Shown: positions 35,097 through 44,284 of the stretch, piece by piece
Numbering within the stretch: position 1 is the first letter of the stretch
Layout of the letters: each line of letters opens with the position of its first letter
Made by a program: the position numbers and the translations under genes
Assembly: GCA_041739085.1 (NCBI GenBank)
Contig: JBGSON010000004.1
Location: 3,317 to 67,316 of the forward strand
Direction of reading: 5' to 3'
From: JBGSON01 sp041739085
GTDB taxonomy: Bacteria > Patescibacteriota > Gracilibacteria > CAIRYL01
DNA: 64,000 nt
The notes under the pieces: generated by a model
What the model saw: the letters and a program-made list of their open reading frames with translations, nothing else
The model's database searches: none
What the model was told of the DNA's origin: nothing

Positions 35097-36311
35097 TCAT
35101 TTGGCCGATCCCGAAGAGAGAGTTTCTTTTTTCCGGATTTGTGAGAGTAGCATCTCTGCGATCCTCTGCTTCGCATCATATTCCCTCGTGTAATCTTCTA
35201 GATATTCCCGGACTCCCGTCGGGAAGACCACACACACGGACCTCCCGTTTTCCGGAAATGTTCTCGAAAAATTCTGGGCGTGAACGGCGCCCATAACGAT
35301 GACTTCGGCATCAAAAATATTCTGAGCGACATACCGTTCCCTTTGTTGGGCGAGTTCCCCCTTCATGAGCGAGTCATTCGCGAGATAATTTTGGAGAATG
35401 GTGATCAGGGCTTCCCTCGAGAGACGAGTATTGCCGAACGTGTATTCAGTTTCTCCGTTGATGTCAATAACTCCGTAGCTTTGTGGTCCGTTCGCAGAGA
35501 GAAAACTCAGCACCTCGTCGCCCCGCGTTATTGCGGTTCGAAGTCTTGAAAATGTCTCTTTGAATTCAGCATTCGTCTTGGGATTCTCCGTCCCATGGAT
35601 GGAAACATTCGCGCTCCAGAGATTTCCAAAAATATCGATGAATTCCGGATTTCCCCGGAGGAGTTCTTCAAAATACGTGGCGTCTGAATAGGCGCGCGAG
35701 CGGAGGACTTCGACTTGAGAGGATGGGAGAGGCGCTCCCTGAAGATCATGAACCCCTTTCGGTTCATACTTTGTGTCCGCACTCAGTCCCTCCCAGGCGA
35801 TCCGTGGGCGGGAGGAAGAATTCGCAAAGACCGTGAGGACTTTCAAAATATTATGGAGAAGCGGAACGGTTTCGGGAAGAATATTTCCATTGAGATCTTC
35901 ATGAACGAGAGCGATCACTGCCGCCGGGCGTGCTGGATGCTCATCATCAGCGCCTTCCGGATGAAACCACTGCGCTGTTCCAAGCTTGTTCGCTTCAATG
36001 ACGGGAACGATATCGCGCCAGGGATATTTCCGGATTTTCTCTTCACGGGATAAAGTCGGAGACGGAAGAACCGGCTGAGAAATTTGTGAAGCCGGAACAT
36101 CTTTTGAAATTTTCGGTTCAACCGGGATTCCCCTTTCCCGCATTTTCCACATGATCGCCGATCCGAAGAGGAGGATGCAAACCGTCAAAAGCACCTTCGG
36201 ACTCACATCGCGGAGAGCGGTGATAAATTCGTCATGACTCCTGCTTCTTTCTGGAGAGGGATGCAATTCTTTTTTCCCCGATGTTTCGTTCTGCTTCTTG
36301 CTTCTTCCCAT
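35097..36311 (-). CDS. membrane-anchored TraB/TIKI-like protein (paralogue B)
   Basis: 404 aa, same plan as its neighbour: charged start, one helix (~38-56), and an outer domain with LGTAQWFHPEGADDEHP (~110-126), ALVH (134-137; Ala replaces the first Gly), EGLSAD (~170), RERYVAQN (~320) and GAVH (341-344). The two proteins clearly descend from one duplication but differ widely, so the duplication is old. Upstream on the same strand is tsaD (60 nt), with which it may be co-transcribed; paralogue A has its own promoter. Confidence 0.6.
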   Translation of the reverse strand: MGRSKKQNETSGKKELHPSPERSRSHDEFITALRDVSPKVLLTVCILLFGSAIMWKMRERGIPVEPKISKDVPASQISQPVLPSPTLSREEKIRKYPWRDIVPVIEANKLGTAQWFHPEGADDEHPARPAAVIALVHEDLNGNILPETVPLLHNILKVLTVFANSSSRPRIAWEGLSADTKYEPKGVHDLQGAPLPSSQVEVLRSRAYSDATYFEELLRGNPEFIDIFGNLWSANVSIHGTENPKTNAEFKETFSRLRTAITRGDEVLSFLSANGPQSYGVIDINGETEYTFGNTRLSREALITILQNYLANDSLMKGELAQQRERYVAQNIFDAEVIVMGAVHAQNFSRTFPENGRSVCVVFPTGVREYLEDYTREYDAKQRIAEMLLSQIRKKETLSSGSAK

Positions 36312-36371
36312 GGTGAAAATGAAGAGATAGAAAGTAACATATCCTCTTCTTTTCGGAAATGGAAAATCCGG

Positions 36372-37409
36372 TCAAAACCGAAAATCATGCGAAAGATTCA
36401 CATCCACGCTTTCGGGCGTGAAACGTTTTTTCTCGGTGGGCGAAGATTTTGAGTAAATCCCGAATGCCGCAGCAGCGATCATTGCTCCGTTGTCGGTGCA
36501 GTATTCCAGCTTTTCCGGAATTCTGGTCGAGAGATGTCTTTTCTCCGCCTCTTCTTCAAACTTTTCCCTGAGGCGCTTGTTCGCAGAAACTCCTCCCGCG
36601 AGATGGACTTCCCCCGCGTTCCATTCGTCCACGGCACGGAAAAGTTTGTCGATGAGCGTATCCACGATCGCTTCCTGATACGAGGCTGAAAGATCCGAAA
36701 TTTCTTTATTGGAAAGCTTTTTCTCTGAAGTCCGGTGTTCGATTTCGTAATAGAGCGCTGTCTTGAGGCCGGAGAAGGAAAATTCGTAGTTTCCACTTTT
36801 TTCCATCGGTCTCGGGAAGTGGACGGCATCCTTCTTCCCTTTCAGGGCAATCTTCGCGAGAGAAGGGCCTCCGGGATAGGGGAGTCCGAGAAGCCGCGCA
36901 CCCTTATCAAATGCTTCCCCTGCGGCATCGTCATTTGTCCCTCCGAGTTTCTCGAACACAGCGGGAGATTTCCAGAGGTAGAGATCATTGTGTCCGCCGG
37001 AAACGGTGAGTGAAACAACGGGGAATGAAGGCGGATTCTTCCTCTCGAGGATGTTGGAAAAAAGATGCCCCGCAATATGATAAACGGGAATAAGAGGCTT
37101 TTTATAAAGCATCGCGAGAGTCTTTGCAGACTCGATCCCGACGAGGAGCGAGCCGAGAAGCCCGGGGCCGTTCGCCACCGCGACCGCATCGATCCTTTTC
37201 CATGAGGCTCCGGATTTCACGAGAGCATCTTTTATCACCGGTGCGATTTTCATCGCGCTGTCTCTTGCAGCGACTTCCGGGACGACTCCGCCGGTCTTCA
37301 CATGGAGGAGCTGTGAGGAAGCGATGACATTCGAGAGGACATTCCACCCGTTTTCCACGACTGCGGCCGCCGTTTCATCGCACGATGTTTCGATTCCGAG
37401 GATGAGCAT
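36372..37409 (-). CDS. tsaD: tRNA N6-adenosine threonylcarbamoyltransferase
   Basis: Catalytic ASKHA-fold subunit that transfers threonylcarbamoyl to A37 of ANN-decoding tRNAs. 345 aa. Motifs: LGIETSCDETAAAVV (~3-17), the metal-binding HIAGHLFSN (~111-119), VSGGHNDL (~137-144) and the C-terminal EYCTDNGAMIAAA (~300-312). The pathway partner tsaE is also in this window, as a fusion at 50113-51138. No tsaB or tsaC seen here. Confidence 0.96.
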   Translation of the reverse strand: MLILGIETSCDETAAAVVENGWNVLSNVIASSQLLHVKTGGVVPEVAARDSAMKIAPVIKDALVKSGASWKRIDAVAVANGPGLLGSLLVGIESAKTLAMLYKKPLIPVYHIAGHLFSNILERKNPPSFPVVSLTVSGGHNDLYLWKSPAVFEKLGGTNDDAAGEAFDKGARLLGLPYPGGPSLAKIALKGKKDAVHFPRPMEKSGNYEFSFSGLKTALYYEIEHRTSEKKLSNKEISDLSASYQEAIVDTLIDKLFRAVDEWNAGEVHLAGGVSANKRLREKFEEEAEKRHLSTRIPEKLEYCTDNGAMIAAAAFGIYSKSSPTEKKRFTPESVDVNLSHDFRF

Positions 37410-37443
37410 GAGAATTTTTTACGCGAGGGTATTGTAGGAGGAA

Positions 37444-37475
37444 GCAGGCAAGCAAGCAAGCGGGCAAGCGGAAAA
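37444..37475. repeat. degenerate 8-nt tandem repeat
   Basis: Consecutive octamers GCAGGCAA, GCAAGCAA, GCGGGCAA, GCGGAAAA upstream of tsaD. Same period and CAAGC core as the arrays at 40508-40563 and 56145-56192. Confidence 0.7.
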
Positions 37476-37566
37476 AGCCGTTCAAATTTACTGAATTAAG
37501 GGTTTTATGATGACGAACTCTGTAGCTGTTTTTTCGGAGATTCCTCAGGACTCTTGTTCATTTTCT

Positions 37567-37589
37567 GGAGCAGATTTTTAATCTGCTCC
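37567..37589. repeat. 9-bp inverted repeat
   Basis: GGAGCAGAT and ATCTGCTCC around a 5-nt TTTTA loop. Part of the 330-nt gap between tsaD and the transposase remnant, which otherwise holds the octamer array and a short frame (ATG at 37669, 31 codons before the palindrome) with no recognisable family. Confidence 0.5.
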
Positions 37590-37741
37590 TCTGGTTTCGA
37601 TTGCGGAAATTGTATACTTAAAAATGGATTTTCTATCTTCAAACCATCTCTTCCTTAATCGCAATACCATGACTCATTCGAAACGAGAGGAGTATGTTAC
37701 AAACATGCTCCAGAAAAAAGAGTGCGGCGACATATCTCAGT

Positions 37742-38164
37742 TCATACTACGAAATTTTGGGTGTTTTTTAGTAGGCGCGCATGACAATGCGCGCCTACAA
37801 GGCCACATTTTGTGTCCACCATCCCGTTATTATCATCTTCAAAACCGTTCTCTGTTTCATTGATCATGACAATTCCATGAAAATGATCCGGCATGACGAT
37901 CCATTCATCAATGATGACATTTTTGCGGATATATTTTGTATTTTCCCATTCCTCCGCGACAATTCTCCCGATTTCCGACAACTGCATTGTTTGATGTGCA
38001 GCACCTTTTGTCCCCACAATTTTTCCGAAAAAATGTTCCCTGTTTTTTGTACAGATCGTGATGAAATAAAATCCAGGGGATGAATAATCCCAGTTTTTTA
38101 ATCGCATGGAAGAAACGCGGCGTCTCACCTGGAATTCCGAAGATCCATTATTTTCTTTTTGCAT
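37742..38164 (-). pseudogene. REP-associated tyrosine transposase (RAYT), 3' truncated
   Basis: 140 aa of a Y1/IS200-type HUH transposase that mobilises REP palindromes. Recognised by RRRVSSMRLKNWDY, YYFITICTKNREHFFG-like text (SSPGFYFITICTKNREHFF), LSEIGRIVAEEW and the HUH motif MPDHFHGIVM. Full-length members are near 180-240 aa and carry the catalytic Tyr about 100 residues after HUH; here the frame ends shortly after HUH, in a REP-like palindrome, so the nuclease is almost certainly dead. No in-frame C-terminal half follows. Confidence 0.8.
37771..37798. repeat. REP-like palindrome inside RAYT remnant
   Basis: Perfect 12-bp stem, GTAGGCGCGCAT and ATGCGCGCCTAC, loop GACA. It lies in the last codons of the RAYT frame. 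RAYT enzymes act on such palindromes (family knowledge), so the transposase and its target sit together. Confidence 0.8.
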
Positions 38165-38332
38165 TGTTTTTCGTGAAATATATGTATTGTAAGAGAAAAT
38201 GATAATTAATTTTCTCCTGCAAAAGGTATGGAACGGGATTTCATAATTCATGAAAGCTTTCCTGTGCCCTCTTTCTGTCGATTCATGTCATCAACAGGCA
38301 TATTCAATGGAAGTCGCCCAACTGAGTACAAA

Positions 38333-38887
38333 CTACCCAACCTCCGCCACTATTACGACATAGTTTTTCCCGTACTTCTTCGCGCATTTCGGGCAGGTCG
38401 TGTACCACATGTACGTTTTTTTCGAAGTGAGATTTTTGCTCGTGAGGTATTCCTCAAAATCCTTGAGCCATTTCCCGGTGTCCCGGTACGGCCCTTCGTA
38501 CACCTTGCTCATGAATTTTCCGCTGAGCGTAACGTTCTCGGCGTCCGGAATTTCCTTATCCACTGCGAGATAGAGATCCATATTCCATTTCGACGTATGA
38601 TCCGACAGGCAGAGCCAATCCGGCATTTTCGCATTTGCTTTCTCAACTTTTTCATTGAGTCTTTTCATCACGCTCCCGAAATTCAGCGGCATGTAGAAGA
38701 AGGTAAACACGTTGTCTTTAATGAAGGTTTTATTCTTCCATTCGAAGGTTTTTTCGTCCCAGGGTTTCGGATCGAACTCAGGGCAACACTCGTCTTTTGG
38801 ATTATATGATGCGGTCATAGGAATATGAAAAAATGATTGCTCATAGTATACGAGCATATCGGATGTATTAAAAACTGATTTTTCCAT
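38333..38887 (-). CDS. conserved hypothetical protein (often named hydrolase)
   Basis: 184 aa from the Met before EKSVFNTSD. Recognisable conserved features: DECCPEFDPKPWDEK (~29-43), FTFFYMPLNFGSVMKR (~58-73), LSGKFMSKVYEGPY (~118-131) and WYTTCPKCAKKYGKNYVV (~159-176). I remember this pattern from a family often labelled hydrolase without proof; the CCP and CPKC Cys pairs could bind metal. Divergent from tnaA, 123 nt between them. A longer start is possible but adds nothing conserved. Confidence 0.6.
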   Translation of the reverse strand: MEKSVFNTSDMLVYYEQSFFHIPMTASYNPKDECCPEFDPKPWDEKTFEWKNKTFIKDNVFTFFYMPLNFGSVMKRLNEKVEKANAKMPDWLCLSDHTSKWNMDLYLAVDKEIPDAENVTLSGKFMSKVYEGPYRDTGKWLKDFEEYLTSKNLTSKKTYMWYTTCPKCAKKYGKNYVVIVAEVG

Positions 38888-39010
38888 GACCAAGCCTCCG
38901 TCAGAGAATCCGCCGAGCGGGAAAATGGGTGATTTTTTTCCATTTCTTCCAAAAAAAATTGCACTTTCTTTGCTTTTTTCCGACAATACATTCATCTTTC
39001 CCCCTTCCCC

Positions 39011-40501
39011 ATGTCTTTCTCAGCAATCCTCAATCATTTTTCAAAGGAAGCAAAACTTGGTGTGGAACCAAGACCGTATTTCAACCACGCTGTCCAGTTC
39101 AAAAAAGTCTACTCCCGCGAGGAGAGGATGAAAGTGCTCGAGGAAGTCGGACTCAATGTGTTCTTCTTCCCCGCGGAAATGGTGACGGGATGCGATATGC
39201 TCTCCGACTCAGGAGTGACGACCATGACGAACGAACAGTGGGCGTCTCTTCATTTCGGGGATGAATCGTACGGATCGAACGCCGGCTATTTTCTTCTCCG
39301 CGACGAAGTGCGGTCGATCTTCGGAAAGGATTTCTGGAATGACCAGACCGCAGGTTCGCCGAACGCGTTCCTCTTCCATCAGGGGAGAGCTTGCGAAGAT
39401 GCTTTGTTTTCCCATCTCAAGAAAGTAGGGAAAAATCTCATCATTCCGAGCAACGGTCATTTTGATACCACACACGCGAATATCGAAGCGAACGGGATCA
39501 GGGCGGTGAATCTCTTTTCCCCGGAACTCAAGGATGAAAAATCAAAAGGGCTCTTTAAAGGGAATCTCGATATCATCCGCCTCAAAAAATTGCTGGAAAA
39601 ATCACACAGCGAGATCCCTCTTGTCTACATCACTGTGACAAACAACACAGGGGGAGGACAACCCGTTTCCCTGGCGAACATCCGGGAAGTCTCGGAGCTC
39701 GTTCATTCCTACAAGATCCCGCTCTTCCTCGACGCGTGCCGTTTTGCGGAAAACGCGTGGTTTATCCGGGAGAATGAAAAGGAATGGCAGGGGAAGTCTG
39801 TACGGGAGATCGTACTCAAGATGTTCTCCTTTGCCGACGGATTTACGGCAAGCTTTAAAAAGGATGGCCTCGCGAATATGGGAGGAGGACTCTTCATAAA
39901 GAACAAAGGGTTTTTCCACAAGAAATACCCTTTCCTCCTCGATGAACTCATGAACTATCAGATCATCAAGGAAGGACATCCCACCTATGGCGGAATGTCC
40001 GGACGGGATATTATGACGCTGGTATATGGTCTCCGGACAATCGTCCGTGAAGAATACCTTACCTTCAGGATCCGGCAGATCCAGAGATTCGCGGAGAAGC
40101 TCACGGCCGCGAAAATCCCGATCGTCCTTCCCGCCGGCGGACACGCGGTGTATCTCGATATGAACCGGTTCTTCGAAGGGACAAAGATGAAGCCCGGAGA
40201 TTTCGGGGGAGTCGCGTTCACCGCAGTTCTCCTCGCGGGATACGGCCACAGAGGATGCGAACTGGGATATTTTGCGTTCGGGTCCTATGATCCGAAAACG
40301 GGAAAAGAAACTCATCCGGAAGTGAATTTCGTGCGTTTCGCGATCCCGAGACTCCGGTATGAGGATCCGGATCTTGATTCCGTCGTCGAAGCGATCCGCG
40401 AAATCCATGAACACCGGAAAGAGATACCTCCCGTCGATGTTGTTTCAGGGAAAGAACTTTCCCTCCGCCACTTCAAGGCGAAATTCCGGTTCCGGAGTTG
40501 A
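39011..40501 (+). CDS. tnaA: tryptophanase / beta-eliminating lyase
   Basis: PLP enzyme of the tryptophanase and tyrosine phenol-lyase family; cleaves Trp to indole, pyruvate and ammonia. Conserved: FFFPAEMVTGCDMLSDSGV (split ~49-67), the PLP Lys in FTASFKKDGLANMGG (~278-292), DACRFAENAWFI (~243-254). The C-terminal LRHFKAKF keeps His where E. coli TnaA has His463 and tyrosine phenol-lyase has Phe, so tryptophanase is preferred. 496 aa, some 25 longer than E. coli TnaA. I looked for a tnaC-like Trp leader upstream and found none. Confidence 0.85.
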   Translation: MSFSAILNHFSKEAKLGVEPRPYFNHAVQFKKVYSREERMKVLEEVGLNVFFFPAEMVTGCDMLSDSGVTTMTNEQWASLHFGDESYGSNAGYFLLRDEVRSIFGKDFWNDQTAGSPNAFLFHQGRACEDALFSHLKKVGKNLIIPSNGHFDTTHANIEANGIRAVNLFSPELKDEKSKGLFKGNLDIIRLKKLLEKSHSEIPLVYITVTNNTGGGQPVSLANIREVSELVHSYKIPLFLDACRFAENAWFIRENEKEWQGKSVREIVLKMFSFADGFTASFKKDGLANMGGGLFIKNKGFFHKKYPFLLDELMNYQIIKEGHPTYGGMSGRDIMTLVYGLRTIVREEYLTFRIRQIQRFAEKLTAAKIPIVLPAGGHAVYLDMNRFFEGTKMKPGDFGGVAFTAVLLAGYGHRGCELGYFAFGSYDPKTGKETHPEVNFVRFAIPRLRYEDPDLDSVVEAIREIHEHRKEIPPVDVVSGKELSLRHFKAKFRFRS

Positions 40502-40507
40502 GAAAGT

Positions 40508-40594
40508 GTTCAAGAGAGAAAGTGTTCAAGTGTTCAAGCGAACAAGCGTTCAAGCGAATAAGCCATTCTTTTCTCTTTTGTGTTTTTTCTTTCC
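40508..40594. repeat. 8-nt array followed by 7-nt array
   Basis: Seven octamers GTTCAAGA, GAGAAAGT, GTTCAAGT, GTTCAAGC, GAACAAGC, GTTCAAGC, GAATAAGC (40508-40563) directly after the tnaA stop, then a T-rich heptamer array (40566-40594) on the same strand. The same order of an octamer array followed by T-rich heptamers occurs at 56145-56252. Confidence 0.8.
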
Positions 40595-40664
40595 GCTTTC
40601 AATTTGAATAAATTGATATTTTCATCGGTTTCCCCGTAGAATGCTTCTGCTTTTTGCTCGTCCT

Positions 40665-42176
40665 ATGTGCGGGATTGTCGGAATCATGAACAGGGATTGT
40701 CCGGTAAATCAGGATATTTTCGATGCCCTCACCACTCTCCAGCACAGAGGGCAGGATGCGGCGGGAATGGTCACCGTGAGCGGAAGGAAATTTAATATGC
40801 ACAAAGGGAACGGACTCGTCCGCGATGTCATCAGGACAAAACACATGCGCGAACTCCTCGGGAAGACCGGGATCGGTCATGTCCGGTATCCGACCGCAGG
40901 ATGCGCATCTCCGCTCGAAGCGCAGCCTTTTTATGTGAATGCCCCATTCGGGATTGCCCTTGCTCATAACGGGAATCTCGTGAATACCGAAAAGCTCGCG
41001 GAAGAGATTTTTCAGCATGACCGCCGCCACCTCAACACGAGTTCTGATTCCGAGATCCTCCTCAATATCCTTGCCTACGAACTCCAGCAGAAAAAGGGTA
41101 CGCACCTTTCATCAAAGGACATATTTTATGCCGTATCGAAGCTCAATGCACGATGCATCGGGGCGTATGCGGTCGTCGCTCTCATCGGAGGACACGGGAT
41201 GATCGCATTCAGAGATCCCTTCGCCATCAGACCGCTCATCTTCGGAAAAAGGTTGTCACCGTTCGGGATCGAATATATGGTCGCTTCGGAGAGCGTATCG
41301 CTCAATGTCCTCGGGTTCGAGGTCATACGGGATGTGAGACCCGGAGAATGCCTTTATTTCCCACAGGACTCTGATACCTACGAGAGCAGGATCTGTGCGA
41401 AACACACGGAATACCGCCCCTGTATTTTTGAATACGTCTATCTTGCAAGACCGGATTCTATCATCGATAACATATCGGTTTATAAATCGAGACTGAGAAT
41501 GGGGGAGCGTCTTGCAAAGAATATATTGAGGACGCTGAAAAAATCCGACATCGACGTCGTCATCCCGATCCCGGATTCCGGAAGGACTGCCGGTCTTGAG
41601 CTTGCGCATAAGCTCAATGCGAAATATCGGGAAGGATTCATTAAAAACAGATATATCGGGAGGACGTTTATCATGCCGGGACAGGCGATCCGGCAAAAAT
41701 CGATCCGCCAGAAATTAAATGCCGTCGAACTTGAATTCCGGGGGAAAAATGTTCTCCTTGTCGATGATTCCATCGTGAGGGGAAATACTTCGAAAAAGAT
41801 CATCGAAATGGCGAGGAACGCGGGAGCCAACAAAGTGTATTTCGCTTCCTGCGCTCCCCCCGTACGATTCCCAAACGTTTATGGGATTGATATGCCGTCG
41901 AGGAATGAACTCATCGCCCACGGACTTACCGAGGAAGAGATCGCAAAGTTCATCGGGGCAGACGGTGTGTTTTACCAGAAACTGGAAGACCTCATCGCGG
42001 CGGCAAAGGAGGGGAATCCGAAAGTCGATGGATTCGATGCCTCCTGCTTCAACGGAGAATACTGCACCGGCGGTGTTGAGGATTCCTACCTCCTGCACAT
42101 CGAACAGATCAGGAATGACGCATCGCGCGTTGAAAGAGAGAGGATGGACATCGAAAATCCCGTCTCTCTCCTCTAG
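40665..42176 (+). CDS. purF: amidophosphoribosyltransferase
   Basis: First step of purine synthesis: Gln + PRPP to phosphoribosylamine. 503 aa. The chosen start makes Met-Cys the first residues, so Cys2 is the Ntn nucleophile and there is no propeptide. Glutaminase domain with HRGQDAAGM (~29-37), GHVRYPTAG (~75-83) and HNGNLVN; phosphoribosyltransferase domain with the PRPP motif VLLVDDSIVRGNTSKK (~361-376). Cys residues in RPCIFEYVY, FASCAPP and ASCFNGEYC sit where the Fe-S type (Bacillus-like) has cluster ligands; an Fe-S form is inferred. No other pur gene adjacent. Confidence 0.94.
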   Translation: MCGIVGIMNRDCPVNQDIFDALTTLQHRGQDAAGMVTVSGRKFNMHKGNGLVRDVIRTKHMRELLGKTGIGHVRYPTAGCASPLEAQPFYVNAPFGIALAHNGNLVNTEKLAEEIFQHDRRHLNTSSDSEILLNILAYELQQKKGTHLSSKDIFYAVSKLNARCIGAYAVVALIGGHGMIAFRDPFAIRPLIFGKRLSPFGIEYMVASESVSLNVLGFEVIRDVRPGECLYFPQDSDTYESRICAKHTEYRPCIFEYVYLARPDSIIDNISVYKSRLRMGERLAKNILRTLKKSDIDVVIPIPDSGRTAGLELAHKLNAKYREGFIKNRYIGRTFIMPGQAIRQKSIRQKLNAVELEFRGKNVLLVDDSIVRGNTSKKIIEMARNAGANKVYFASCAPPVRFPNVYGIDMPSRNELIAHGLTEEEIAKFIGADGVFYQKLEDLIAAAKEGNPKVDGFDASCFNGEYCTGGVEDSYLLHIEQIRNDASRVERERMDIENPVSLL

Positions 42177-42183
42177 AGATTCA

Positions 42184-42618
42184 TCAGGATTCTTCCTCCT
42201 TCAGGGATTTGAGCTGCCGTTCCCAGTAGTTCTGCATGACGGTCGCTGTCTTCAGGGCGATCCGTTTCCAGAAATGACCGACAAAGACGCCGATGCTGAA
42301 TCCGCCGAGTATCCCGAGGATGACTCCGACCCGGATTTTTTCCGGAAGTGCGGGCGAAAGAGCGACACCGACGAGCATTCCGACGGCGATGAGAGGGTAC
42401 TGCCAGGGCATCTTCGGCGCCTGTCCTTTTGGAGGGGCTTTCATGAGGCGCATGAAGAGGTCAGCGGAGATGAGCATTTTCTCCCGTGAAAACTTATGGA
42501 GGACTTTCATGGAATCCTTCTCTCCGATGAGTTCAGCAAAAAGCTCGACTGATATTTCAAGATCTTCCGACGAATCCAGAGAATCAACCGGCCTTTTCGC
42601 AAACGGGAGATTGGTCAT
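42184..42618 (-). CDS. small membrane protein, unknown
   Basis: 144 aa. Soluble N-terminal helical part (~1-65), then two transmembrane helices (~76-92, ~98-116) and a basic amphipathic end. No family recognised. Its ATG overlaps the stop of the next gene upstream by 4 nt, so they probably form a two-gene operon and may interact. Confidence 0.65.
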   Translation of the reverse strand: MTNLPFAKRPVDSLDSSEDLEISVELFAELIGEKDSMKVLHKFSREKMLISADLFMRLMKAPPKGQAPKMPWQYPLIAVGMLVGVALSPALPEKIRVGVILGILGGFSIGVFVGHFWKRIALKTATVMQNYWERQLKSLKEEES

Positions 42619-43553
42619 GAGCGGGGAACGAAAGTGTGCTCGGAAAGTGTTTTCACGACGGGAAGGAGAGCGCTGAAATTTTCTTCCGTCACTTTGATCC
42701 CGTTCCAGGAACCGAACGAGATCCTCTCACATTTTTCTTTTCCGAGAACACTCTGGAAAGCTTCGGATGGAAGGGAAAAATAAATCCAGAATGCATTTTT
42801 TGAGAAAGCCCCTGCGATGACCTCGCCATTCTCATTCATCCAGGAAACGGAACCGCTCGAGGCGTTTTCCTTCACTTTCTTCCCGATTCCGAGAACCATT
42901 TTCTGGGCTTCGAGAAGTTCTTTCTTTTCTTTCTCCGAGAGCTCGGAGAGAGCCCCCGACTTCAGATATTTCTCGAGGAGGAGTTCGCGCTCAAGAAATC
43001 GCACGGTCTTTTCTGCGCCGTTGATTTTTTCATCGAGATGATCCACGCGCGAATTCACCCTGAGGACATCGACTCCGCGCACTCTGCTGATCGCGTCTGA
43101 TGTCTCCCGGATGGCAAATCCCGGTCCTTCCGTGAATATTCTTTTTATCGTGTTTCCGACCCGGAGGAAGAACCATTTCACCTTCTCATAGACGAGTTGG
43201 AGTGAGATTTTTCTCCCGATGAGGTCGGAGACAACGGGGATCTTGTAGTAATGCCCCCCCTGAGCCTCAAGAAAACCCATGAGTGCTCCCGCGACGATGA
43301 TGATGTTGAGATAGCTGAGGCGCCCCGGAAGGATCGCGAAGAGAACGCAGAAGAAACCGAGATAGACTGCCTGAAGCGCGTGGAACTTGATGAACATGCT
43401 GTCCCTCCTCGTAATGAGAAGGACCGGTGCAAAGACCAGGACATAGGAAAATGCGGCGACATCCTTGTTCTTCTCAATATCATCGACGACCTCGTCGCTC
43501 TCGGGAGCGGACGCGGGATGAGGGATTTCCTCTTTTGAAATGTCTTCAGACAT
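42615..43553 (-). CDS. membrane protein with DUF4870-like N-terminus
   Basis: 312 aa. Acidic start, then a four-helix DUF4870/Tic20-like membrane unit (~30-110) with the features VAAFSYVLVFAPVLLITRRDS, FHALQAVYLGFF and IPVVSDLIGRKI. The remainder is cytoplasmic or external: a coiled-coil-like stretch (~165-230, LDEKINGAEKTVRFLERELLLEK) and a beta-rich end (~235-312). Function unknown. Co-oriented with and overlapping the smaller membrane protein downstream. Confidence 0.65.
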   Translation of the reverse strand: MSEDISKEEIPHPASAPESDEVVDDIEKNKDVAAFSYVLVFAPVLLITRRDSMFIKFHALQAVYLGFFCVLFAILPGRLSYLNIIIVAGALMGFLEAQGGHYYKIPVVSDLIGRKISLQLVYEKVKWFFLRVGNTIKRIFTEGPGFAIRETSDAISRVRGVDVLRVNSRVDHLDEKINGAEKTVRFLERELLLEKYLKSGALSELSEKEKKELLEAQKMVLGIGKKVKENASSGSVSWMNENGEVIAGAFSKNAFWIYFSLPSEAFQSVLGKEKCERISFGSWNGIKVTEENFSALLPVVKTLSEHTFVPRS

Positions 43554-43666
43554 GTATATTTATGAAATATTTGTTTTACCTTCTCAATATTCTATCAGAA
43601 TTCCTGATAAAAATCAAAAAACTCTTCATGAATTTTTCAGAGCCGTTTATGCGCAATAATAAAAAT

Positions 43667-44275
43667 TCAAGTATTAGTTGCACCACCCTCTAAATAATGA
43701 GAAATGGCTTCATTAGGGGAGAGAAAGTTTAAAGATTTTCTTGGTCTGTTATTCAGTCGATTTTCTACGAACAGAATTTCTTCCTCTGCAACATCAGCGA
43801 AGACTGTTCCTTTGGGGAAGTACTGCCGAATGAGCTTATTACAATTCTCTACGCCCCCCTTCTGCCAGGAGCAATATGGATCACAAAAATAATTCTCTAT
43901 ATCAAACGCTTCTTTGAGTGAAGTGTGTTTTGTGTTCTCCGATCCGTTATCAAAAGTAAAGGTGCAAAAGAGATGCAGGGGAAGGGAATCCACCGTGCAA
44001 AAGAGAGCTTCTTTTGTGTCTCCTGCTGTTTTAGAAATGAGTTTATGGATTCTGCAGAGCTGACTCTTGCGTTCGTAATGTACAGAGAGTGCTCCTTTCT
44101 TTTGTCGTGGCGACTCCACTGTATCACTCTCCCAATCTCCAATCCGAGATCTTTCATCTACGACTTCAGGCCGTTCATGAATAGAAATCCTTTCTGGGAT
44201 TTTTTCGCATTGCTTCCTTCTTCCCCACGGTATGCGTTTCTTTCTGCGAGTGCGAAGGTGCTTCCATATGCTCAA
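43667..44275 (-). pseudogene. IS30-family transposase remnant, 5' truncated
   Basis: 202 aa containing the full IS30 catalytic core: RIGDWESDTV, FTFDNGSENTKH, PYCSWQKGGVENCNKLIRQYFPKG (split ~130-152) and LNNRPRKSLNFLSPNEA, so the DDE triad is intact. The N-terminal ~100-120 residues with the HTH are missing: a stop (TGA) lies two codons before the first usable TTG codon. The break falls just upstream of an ABC-transporter promoter, suggesting deletion or recombination at that point. No terminal inverted repeats found. Confidence 0.85.
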
Positions 44276-44284
44276 GATTCAGGA

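Noticed and set aside
37624..37863. 79-codon plus-strand frame running through the REP palindrome
   Set aside because: The second half is antisense to the RAYT remnant; at most the first 50 codons could be a stump of a real gene.
38888..39010. Search for a tnaC-like leader peptide before tnaA
   Set aside because: No short frame with Trp codons and no rut-like or terminator pattern found.
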